Source: Primula veris
Lineage: Eukaryota; Streptophyta; Magnoliopsida; Ericales; Primulaceae
DNA length: 64,000 nucleotides
Direction: 5' to 3'
Assembly: GCA_963682055.1 (NCBI GenBank)
Contig: OY821745.1
Span: forward strand, 14,391,501-14,455,500
The first letter of the stretch is position 1; each line of letters starts with the position of its first letter. Under the pieces are notes generated by a model. It did not search any database. It worked only from the letters and a program-made list of their open reading frames with translations, and was not told where the DNA came from. Position numbers and translations under genes: made by a program. Below are positions 1 to 9,900 of this stretch, piece by piece.

Positions 1-107
1 TTGTTTTTTCAACCTTGAGTTTGTAAAAAAATTGGAAATGAAATGCTATAAATATAGCGCAAAGCTATGCATTTACGGTATTTCTAAAGACAAAAGTATG
101 GGTGTAC

Positions 108-723
108 TTGGCTTGTCGCAGCGGTATAGATTTTCTCCTCAAATCTTATAGCAATCTTTTTAAGCTCTTGTAGTCCTTCTTGACCCGAAAAAGGAAGATG
201 CCTCTTCAAGGTATCCATTCTGCCCACACAAAACACATCCTCTCGTCAGTAAAATATCCCAAAAACATAAGAACAAGATTCAGAGCCGGCCCTGAAGGGG
301 TGCCAACAGTCCAAGGGCATCCACCCCCGACGGCAAATAAATATAGGGAAAAAAAAATTATACTATGTATTTCAAAAAAAAAAACTTTTTTAGGCCAAAA
401 ACATGTTTTCCGAAATAGCCAACCCACCCAAAAAATTAAAATTGAGCTGGCTCAAGATCGTCCCACGCCGATAAGGGTTGACTAATTTGAAAAATTAGGA
501 AAATATTTTTAAGGGTAAATAGTTTCCTTCGACAGCAGTGTTAAATCGAAATGAACGTTTACACCAACAAAAAGATGAGACTAATGACTCGAAACAAAAA
601 AAAAACTTACATCTTGTTGACGATTCTTTGACGAGATTCGTTTTGCAATTGGGTCCTCCAATCCCCGGTGTCAATCGCGGGTTCAGCCCCACCCTGAGAA
701 GGCCTCCAGTTACTATTATCCAT
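108..723 (-). CDS. MED15: MED15 Mediator subunit, first two coding exons (partial)
   Basis: Two exons on the minus strand join in phase. Coding exon 1 is 723 down to 611: it starts MDNSNWRPSQGG and ends at a GTAAGT donor in phase 2. Exon 2 is 219 down to 108, after a GGGCAG acceptor; it carries MDTLKRHLPFSGQEGL and FEEKIYTAATSQ, then a GTACAC donor. This is the conserved start of plant MED15: a short N-terminus followed by the KIX domain, a three-helix fold that binds transcription-factor activation domains. MED15 is a tail subunit of nuclear Mediator. The rest of the gene lies left of the window; positions 1-107 are the next intron. A non-coding leader exon is likely: there is a CAG acceptor at 731-733 and a GTATGT donor at 1127-1132, so transcription probably starts near 1.15-1.25 kb. 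Intron 220-610 contains a possible hAT terminus (GCCGGCCCTG at about 285). Identification rests on recognised motifs, not a search. Confidence 0.88.
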
Positions 724-730
724 CTCTACT

Positions 731-1132
731 CTGTGTTTTTGTTCAATATAAGCAATTTATCTGACTTATAAGAACAACTACTCTATTAATTAAGCCAAAC
801 ACAGTACCTCTTTTAAAAAAGCTAAGGACAAAATAAGTGAGCTTAAAAGCTGCAACTAATAAGGAATATCAAGAATCAAAACCGACAATTGACAACAATT
901 AGTAGTAAGTAATTATTTTTATCATTATAAATAAAAAAAAGCTTGAGAAATGAGAAAAATAAAAACAGTAATCAATTAACATTAATTAAACATAAAGTTG
1001 AAAAGTAAAACAAAAGACCAGAGGAATAAGAAAAAAATAGGAAAACGAGAAAGTAGTAAACAAAAAAGAGAGAGAAACAAAGGATCAAAGAATAAAAGGA
1101 GTTAATTTAATAAAAGAAAGTGAAATACATAC
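731..1132 (-). other. Probable 5' UTR intron of MED15
   Basis: On the minus strand a GTATGT donor (1132-1127) follows a pyrimidine-rich leader, and a CAG acceptor (733-731) lies seven bases before the MED15 start codon. The interval is AT-rich with no coding potential. A leader intron is plausible from these signals, but no transcript evidence can be seen here. Confidence 0.45.
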
Positions 1133-1188
1133 AAGTCTTGGGTCTGAGCTCGGAGAAGGAAGGAATGATTTGTATGTACGCGATGAAG

Positions 1189-1219
1189 ATATTAATATAT
1201 TATATATATATATATATAT
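1189..1219. repeat. (TA)n microsatellite in MED15 upstream region
   Basis: An uninterrupted alternating AT tract of about 30 bases lies just upstream of the likely MED15 leader exon. It may overlap the core promoter, and should be length-polymorphic. Confidence 0.8.
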
Positions 1220-1689
1220 CTACGCCATATAAACTTAGGCGGATGGATAAAAAAGTGAGCTGCTGCTGAGTCTTCTCTTCGTTTTCTTGTTTTTACTTGA
1301 TTCTGAGACCAAATTAATTAAAGACAAGTTGTATCATATGATAGATGGATGGATAGATTCAATAATTTATTACTGTAACAATTTAAATTTATCAGTTTTG
1401 ACTAATTCAGGACTCAATCTACCTGCTCTTTTTAAATTAAATTGTTACTTAACCTTAATGCTTTGTGTTCCATCAAAACACTATTGCTTGTTTCCGTTCA
1501 ATTTTCTGTTTAGAAAAACTCTGTTTTATATTGTATAATATCTTATTTTGTAAATTTGGTGGTACTCAATCTATGGTACGCATGACAAAACTTGTATCAA
1601 CACTTACCAACTTTTACCAATTAGCTACCAATCTATAATGATTCAATAATTTATTCACGTAAATGCAAATAAAAAAAAAATTAAAACTA

Positions 1690-2163
1690 TGTTTCATTTG
1701 CAAATAACCCCATGAACTATCGATTATTATAATTAACCCCCTATAAACTATCTTAGTTTTGTAATTAACCTCAAATATAATATTTTAATTGATATAATTT
1801 TATGCTCGATGATTTGTTTGGTCGATTTTTTAATTATTATAATCATTCATTTGATATCTATGCATGTCAAGTCTTTTTTTCTAGAATGACAACAAATTTA
1901 GTTTTTCTCAATCAAAATAATGTTTTTATATGTAAAATCACTTTTGACGACTTATTTACGACAATTGTTATCTTAGCTCATGCGTATCGACATATTATAT
2001 ATAGTAGATAAATGATTTTGTAATATGAACAAATGAAGTAAAAGTTATTTCATTTTAAAGATGATCTTGGGGTTAATTGTAAAAATTTGATAGTTTAATG
2101 GAGTTAATTGCAATAATTGTAAATGACTCATAGTTCTAAGACGGTTGTTTGCATTTTGCCCAA
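1690..2163. mobile_element. Foldback/MITE-like element with long imperfect inverted repeats
   Basis: The left arm (about 1690-1775) reads TTTGCAAATAACCCC then GAACTATC. The right arm (about 2080-2163) carries the complementary series ending TTTGCATTTTGCCC. Both arms contain repeated AATTAACC blocks at matching spacing. No protein is encoded. The layout resembles a non-autonomous Mutator- or MITE-type element, but I could not find a clean target-site duplication. Confidence 0.5.
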
Positions 2164-2654
2164 TTTATTATTAATATAAATTACTCAAAGTAAGCAATGA
2201 AGTTTCTATTACAATCATTTTGTTTATGTGCAATTATATTTTTATTGTTATCTAAAATATTTAATTAATAATGTATTTTTTTTATCTCTATTAGTTATAT
2301 TAAATCATGTATTATCTTTATAAATATTAAAAAAATTGTTAAAAATAATAATATTTTTAATGTTTTTAGTTGATGATGTGACAAAATAACATTAATTCCA
2401 ACGTGAACTTTATTTCAACTAGTTCCTATTTTAGTGGTTGTTTACAAAATGATTAATTAATAATTAATTTTAATTAAAATTAGATAATTTTGTTAAATTA
2501 ATTAATTAATGTGAACGTTAAATTTAATTTACACATGCGTCATTTAACATGCAATTAAATGATGATGTGTCAAAATTAATATTGTTAAAATTAACACAAC
2601 TGTTATAGATGCTGTTATTGTACCCTTTAATACTATTATCTCATTAATTAAAAA

Positions 2655-3505
2655 ATATATATGAGGAAAATGGACAATTAGTACAACAATATTTAATGGG
2701 GATGATATATGAACACGATAAAAAACACTAATTTGGACATCGCAATCTAAATCGTCCAATAGCTAAACAATTAAATTTCTTTAACTCCTGAGATCTTTTT
2801 TAGATTCATTAGAATTTCTTAAACAATTTTGTAAATTTGTATGAAAAAATGGATTCAATAGTTAAAGAAGTAATTTTTCGGAAAAACCCACTAACAATTT
2901 TATATAGATTACAATCTGATCTCAAGCCAAACTAGACCTAAGGACCCATTGTTTCAAAGGAATAAAACTAAACCTTCCCTATTAATGGCGTAATGGTGTT
3001 GATTTATTAATTATTCTAACCTTAGTTTTGTTGTCATGAATTTAGATAACCCGAAAAACATAATTTGGTTCCAATATAAAAAAGGCACAATAACAGACCA
3101 AAATCAATCTCAAAAAAAACAAAAAAGCCCAACCTTAAGCAGTCGTTTTTTGTTGAAAATTATTTTCCTAATCTTTTTTCTCATCTCCCTATTTTCTAAG
3201 TATTTGTCTGATTGTTCAAACTTCAAATTGAACGCTTTACCTTAAACGCATTGCCAAATCTAGTTATTTTTTCTCAATTTTCATAATTTCATTATACCTT
3301 TGTCTTTTGAGGGAGATGAACGTCTGTTTTGAGGGAGAGAGAATAGAGTTTTTAGTTATTAAGTTTTAATCCTAGCCTTTGAATTTTTTTGAGATGGACG
3401 ACGTAGATTACGATGTCCAAGTTAATATTTTTTATTGTGTTCATATATATTCATTATATTTAATTACTGACTAAATTATTTTCTTATTCATTTAATTTTC
3501 TTTGT
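2655..3505. repeat. Large inverted repeat, about 60-110 bp arms
   Basis: The block at about 2705-2762 (GAACACGATAAAAAACAC, then TTTGGACATCGCAATCTA) returns as its reverse complement at about 3393-3450 (TAGATTACGATGTCCAAG, then TTTTTTATTGTGTTCATA). Weaker complementarity extends outward to about 2655 and 3505. The inner 630 bases encode nothing recognisable. It may be an eroded non-autonomous DNA transposon. Confidence 0.5.
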
Positions 3506-3633
3506 TTAATAACCTATCAAACAGCTCAATATTTTAAAAATATTTATAGCTATTTTTTTTCTAATATTACTAACTGAGTAATGTTATACACCTGACTTGC
3601 ACATAACTCACACACTCTAAAATATATATTTAT

Positions 3634-4259
3634 TAGGGATGATATTTTTTACCGATTTGTACCAACTGACCGCTTTTCAAGCCGAACCAATCAAATCGAT
3701 ACCAAAAGTTTGGTATACCGACATTAAGGTACGGTACAACTGAACCAATCTTTAAAAGTCGATTCGGTTTTGGTATTCGTTTGGTAAGTTCGGTATGGTA
3801 CCGATTCAAACCGAAATATTAAAATATACTATATAGACAAATAAAATAAAAGACTTATATGCACCTAATTATTAACGTTGTTATAATATACTTATATATT
3901 TTTTTAGTGAATAATTATAATATTTTTATTTATTTATAACTTTTATTAGAAATGTTTAGTAGTGTTTACTCTTTTATGCAAAGAAACAAGAAATGTAACA
4001 ATAATATAAATAAATATATATTTGTAATCTACTATTTTTAAAACTTTATACTAAGTTTTTTTTTCCAAAGCGCATCATTTCTATTGTCACTTGTAAACTC
4101 TAAAGTTTGATATAAAACCGAAACCGAACCGAACCAACCGAATAGTTTGATATACCGAATTTTTTGGTTCGGTAATGGTATAAAAATTCTCTTACCAAAC
4201 TAGTTGGTACGGTTCGGTATGTAGTCAAAAAGTTCGGTACCGAACCGATGACACCCCTA
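3634..4259. mobile_element. hAT-type non-autonomous element, copy 1
   Basis: The termini are TAGGGATG at the left and CACCCCTA at the right (inverted TAGGGGTG). They are flanked by a perfect 8 bp target-site duplication, ATATTTAT (3626-3633 and 4260-4267). The interior is built of repeated GGTACCGAACCGA-like motifs in both orientations with an AT-rich core and no transposase. An 8 bp duplication with TAGGG termini is typical of the hAT superfamily. A diverged, oppositely oriented relative is at 32649-33304. Confidence 0.85.
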
Positions 4260-4783
4260 ATATTTATCTCTCCAAATATACATAAAATACAATTTATAAT
4301 TTGATAAACCCAAATATAAATATACAACATATAAAACTCAATCTACTAAGAACTTAAATAAAAATATACTAGAACCATAGTTGAGTCTGCCCTAAATTTA
4401 AATATTAATTAAAAATAAAAAAAATTATTAAATCTAAAAACTCAACCTACTAAAAATTTAAATAATATATTAAAATCCTAGATTAACCTAACCTAAATTT
4501 AAATATTAATTAAAAATAAGAAAAATTATTAAATCTTGTATTACTAATATATATACATGTATATTAAGAGTATATGTTGATTAGTAACTGCACATGTCAT
4601 GTGTGCATGCCACTAAAGCAAGTAAAGTTTTTAGATAAAAAAATATGTGAGTTTTTATTCCTTATTAGCTTCTTGGGTTCATTTATATGAATTGAGCATG
4701 TGTCTTCCATTATACAAGTAATTTTTTCTTGTTTTTTTTTTTTTTAACTTTGATTAGTTGGAGAACCATATTTTAGATACAAA

Positions 4784-5503
4784 TAGTGTAAATGAGATGA
4801 GCTGTTCGTGAAATCGTTCGTGTTCGGCTCGGCTAATGTTCGGTTTGTGTTCGTTCATTTATAAATGAACACGATAATGAACAAGAATATAGTGTTCGTC
4901 TATTAAGTGAACTGAACATGAACATGTTTCTGTTTGGTTCGTCTAAGTTCGTGTTCGTGTAAGTATATATAAAGTTTGATAAAATAAAAAACTAAATCTA
5001 TTAATGATATAACAAAAACTAATATATCACTATACAATTAATAAACCTATTTATGTTATAATAATATAAATGATATGTTTGTTTTATTTCGAACTTATTA
5101 TGGAAATTTATATCATCATACTATCAATACAATCACCGATTTTATCGTTAAGTGTTCAACTCGTTAAAATAATCATATGTATGTAAAAAAATTTTTATAC
5201 AATATATAAACTTAAAGTTATATGTGAACTAGTTTATCCTAGTTAACAATATAGTAATATATGATAAAATTAAAATATATTTTAATAAGAAAGATTTTTT
5301 ATTTTTTTAATTATTGAATGTTTTGGAAGAAATTAGATGTTCACGAACAACTCGTGTTCGGTTCGTCAAATATTCAGTTCATGTTCGTCAAGTGTTCGTT
5401 CGTATTTAAATGAACATGAACTGAACATGAACAATGCTTTTAGTTCATGAACTGAATATAAACAAAGTCTTGTTCGGTTCGTTTCGTTTAATTTACAGCC
5501 CTA
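4784..5503. mobile_element. hAT-type non-autonomous element, TGTTCG-rich family
   Basis: The right end reads AATTTACAGCCCTA and the left end TAGTGTAAATGAG; they match as inverted termini if the left has lost GGGC. Flanks give GATACAAA (4776-4783) and TATACAAA (5504-5511), a 7 of 8 target-site duplication. Both subterminal regions are dense in GTTCGTGTTCGG-like motifs in opposite orientations. The core is AT-rich and encodes no protein. Confidence 0.72.
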
Positions 5504-5511
5504 TATACAAA

Positions 5512-6994
5512 TGATGAAATAAACGATGTTTTACACCATCTGAGATCAGATGTGTACGCACGGGCAGAACACTTATGTGTTGAGGGGTTGCCTTCCCAAC
5601 CTCTTAATTTCGAAAAATGTTTTTTTTTTTTTTTTACTGTTTTTTAAAATATTTTAATTACAAATTATTATGGCAATCCCTTAAATATATTTTTTTAGCA
5701 ACCTATTTCGAAATTATATATATATATATTGCAATGGAATGCATTGATGAACAAGTAAAAACACTTAACTTATAAAAAATATATTTAAATAAGTGCTTCG
5801 CCATCAATATTTAGTATATTTACAAAAGTTAAACACCAAAATGACAATTTAAGAACCCGGACATTTGGTGAGGTTTGCAAAATCTCGATGTTGGAAACAA
5901 AAAATTGTTCCATGTCCGTAAACGACAGAGAGAGAAAGTGACTGCATGAGAATAACATTAGTTATTGTAATAACGTACATTTTAATTTTTATTTATATGT
6001 AAATGCGTTAACGGTACAACGAGACGGCCAATGTTATCATGTGATCACCGTACCGTTTTAACTGAACAATGCTAGACAAAGTGTAGTACCAAACCATGTC
6101 AACGGCCTATATATAAATATACGATAAAACAGAGCAAGCAAAAATAACTTAAAGTGAGGAAGTCTTTGTTTTAAGTAGTACCATCCGTCTTTAAATAACT
6201 GTGCTACCGATCTCTAACAATTTCACTTAAAATTCAATAAAAAAGTATCAAAAGATCATAAATTTCAATCAAAAACTATTTCTTAGTTAATATATCAGGC
6301 TACAAGTGTAAATTTGAAATGTATATTTTTAAAAAATAAAATCACTAAAAAAAGAAAATCAGGCATTTATTTTGAGGTAAAAAAAAGAAAAACAGGACAC
6401 GAGGAGTAGTAATTGAGATGAGACGAAAACACAGACACTTATTTGTTGACTACATTTGGTATGTAAGAAAAAACATTGCAGCTTACTCAAACTCTACTTT
6501 TCCTCAAATTTTGAGAAATTTTAATAAAAACTGTTTACTTTTTTTTCACAACATCTTACTTATTTATTTTCTCAAATTTAAAAAAAACCAAATTCTTTCC
6601 ATATAAGAGGAAACAAATTGTTTCCTCCATATCTTCTATTTATCTTAGTTTTCACTTTACACTCACATGTATTTATATTAAATAACATAATGAAGATAAA
6701 AGACTGATATATTATAAAAATAAGTAACTAAATAAAAAGCTGAAAAATTATATAAATGTAAATTAGTTTTGCAAAATGAAAAAAATCATATTTATATTCA
6801 AATTATAAGAAATATGTAAGGGGAAGCTAATGCATTTCAATCTCTAAAAACCCTCTGCTGCTACTAAACCAACCAAACAGCAGAGTAGAATAATAATAAA
6901 AGAGAGATCGATTCATTTATCCCGAATTTTCTTTCTGTGTAGATATAAATAAATATAGATATACATATAGAGAGAGAGAGATAAAAAGAGGGAA
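5512..6994. other. AT-rich intergenic region and KEG upstream region
   Basis: I see no gene here. The last 100 bases contain a GA-rich run (6967-6984) directly before the KEG start codon, probably 5' UTR. No convincing TATA box could be fixed. Confidence 0.5.
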
Positions 6995-9900
6995 ATGAAG
7001 AATCCAAGTTGCTCGGTATGTGAAACAGAGTACAACGAGAAGGATCGGTGCCCGTTACTCCTCGAATGCGGGCATGGGTTCTGCAAAGACTGCTTGTCGA
7101 AGATGTTCACCGCCTCCCCCGACACTTCCCTCTCCTGCCCCCGCTGCCGCCACGTCACCACCGTCGGCAACTCCGTCCTTGCCCTCCGTAAAAACTTCCC
7201 CATCCTCTCTCTCCTCCGCTGTTCCAATGAACAAGACCCTTCATCATCGTCATCCAATGATGATGATGATGATGATGATGATGAGGGAGGAGGAGGAGGA
7301 GGAGGAGGACTTCTCCCTCCCTCCTCGTCATCCTGTTGTTCCGAGATGCCGTTGATTGATGTGACTAGGCATCGGGAGTTGAGGCTAGTGAGGCTGATCG
7401 GGAAGGGGAGGAGGGCAGGCGTGGAGGTCTGGTCCGCTGTGCTCGGGGGAAACCAGCACCAGGCATCGGTGAGCATCAAAACTAAAAACAAAAGAGTAAA
7501 AAGAAAGTAGCATCATGTATAAATGATAGTTTATTCTATTTTGGGATGTACCAAATTAAATGAAACTTTACCAAAATATAAGTCTAATACATGATACATT
7601 TACAATATTACCCCCAGATTGGAGTCCGTGCACACACAGAAAGTATTAGTTTTGACTAAATTTAAGGGACAAATACATATATGGGTGAGCAATGGACGAA
7701 ACTAGGATTTATATATGGGTGGGACTGAATTATATGTATATACTATTTTGTTATGATGCGGTTGCTGAAATACTATAATCTTCAACTTTTCTGTAAAATA
7801 CATGGAAAATTTTCGTGATTTTCGAAATATGGGGGTGCTATAGCCCCTTTTAGCTTGTACCAAGTTCTTCCCTGAAGAAGAGCGGGCGTGGAGGTCTGGT
7901 CCGCGGTGCTGGTGGGAACCATCACGAGGCACCGGTGAGCATCAAACTTAAAAAAAAAGATTGTAGCATATAAGAAGTAGCACCGGAATCAGGAACTCCA
8001 AACGGGAGGGGCTGATATTTTATATAAAAAATTTCATACCATGTATGACTATTTTTTTCGAAATCCGGGGGGGGGGGTGGGTGGGGGGGGTGGGTGGGTG
8101 GGAGGCGAATGCTACATTTTTTAAGATTTTGAGTAGAATACATAAAAAAAAAAATCGGCAATTTTTTTCAAAATGTTTGGCCGTAACCCCCGACTGCCAT
8201 AAATATAAGATAGCACCGGTAGTTATCAGCCTATTAGGATATGAAAATCCTTTTCAGTTGAAACTCATTTAAGATAGCAATATTTAGAGAAAGTCGCTAA
8301 ACCCAAGTAGCATTTTCAGTCAGTAGGATTCTTTTTGTGAAGAGATTTTACATAAACTGTTTCTAAGACGTGTATTGTATTTTTCCTAAAAAAATCCGAT
8401 ATAGTTTTGTGAAGCAAGTAACCTCCGAATAGTACAAGGGAGAATCATTGATTAGTACATAAAAACATACTTAATTTCCAGAAACCTGGATTCTTAAGTA
8501 TTGTTTTAGATTTGGTATATATAATGTAGCATCGGTGAACATAAAAGTTAAAAACAAAGAGTAAGAAGAAGTACCATCATGTAGCATATGTATTAATCTT
8601 TAAAACTGTTTTAATCTATGTATCAGTGTATGTACTACGGGTTGTGTATCAGTGTATGTACTACGGGTTGTGTATCAGTGTATGTACTAAGGATACTGAT
8701 TGTTTCATTCAACTTGAAATGATTGCAGGGGAGGTGCAGGCATAGGGTGGCGGTGAAGAAGGTGGTGTGTTGTAGCGGGGAGATGGAGATGGATTTGGTG
8801 TGGGCGAGGAGTCAGCTCGAGAGCCTTAGGCGTGCTTCCATGTGGTGCCGAAATGTCTGCAAGTTCCACGGTGCCATGATGACGGACGAAGGTGCTGGAT
8901 CCCTTTCCCTTGTCATGGATAAGTGTGTCGGCTCTGTTCAGACAGAGATGCTCCGCAACGAGGGCCGTCTTACTTTACAGCAAATCCTCAGGTTCTCTCT
9001 CTTTTCTTTTTATTAAGAACAAACCCAACTGCTACTCCTCCTTTTTTCATCACTTTCATTCATGATTTCTTTTAAGGTAAATGATAAGTATGTACATATT
9101 ATTGGTACTTAAGAAAACTCAAACTCTAAGGCAGTTTTAAAGATTAGTACATATCCTACAATAGCAATGATGCTACTTCATATGATATGATACATGATGC
9201 TACTTCTTTTTACTCTTTGTTTTTAACTTTGATGGTCACTACTCACTGGTGTTACTATGTACCAAACCTTAATTAAGAGCTGAGAATGTGAGTTTTTGGA
9301 AATTGAGTACATTTTTATGTATTAATCAATGATTCTCCCATTTCTCTACCCTATTTCCCTTCTTTAGGAATCTGCTTGCTTCATTGTAGGATGTGTTTTC
9401 CTTTACCATTTTAGTTTTAAAATTTAAATGTCTTTTAGTGGGAGCAATTCTAGGGAAGTTCTATTTGAGACAGGTAATACCGGGTCCTAGTGTGTCGCAG
9501 TCTTATTGTGCGGCAGAAATAATCACAAACAGTAGACCTATCTATCCAAAGTTTTTATGGGCATGGCATGCCCAAAAAGCCGGAAGCAAATGTGTTTTAG
9601 ATTGTTTATGTGTTCAAGTTTACTCGCTGCATACTACAAAAGACTCAACCCACTCAACAAGATATTTTTATTAATACGATAACAAAAGGTTCATCCAACA
9701 GACTGTCTAATGCTTATACTCTTGGAGGTGGGCTCTATAATAGCTCTTGGTTCCCTTACAATAAGCAATAGAAAACTTAAATATTATCAAACAATTAATA
9801 CACTAGTATAAGAGTACTACACACTTAATAGGATGAAGAGAAGATTTAGAAGTTTACGTCATCAAGCAATAGCTTAATATCCAAATTATCTTCGATAAAT

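Noticed and set aside
265..276. Kinase-like domain of KEG as a dead relic because HRD is replaced by CMN
   Set aside because: These are protein residue positions, not bases. The same replacement is, as I recall, present in KEG proteins generally, so it is a family trait and not decay of this copy.
4100..4330. Open frames inside the hAT-like elements (also 33109-33348)
   Set aside because: They are created by GGTACCGAACCGA-type motif arrays; no transposase similarity.
6913..7491. Long minus-strand open frame of 192 codons opposite KEG exon 1
   Set aside because: It is the antisense shadow of GC-rich coding DNA and trinucleotide repeats; it has proline/serine runs and no recognised domain.
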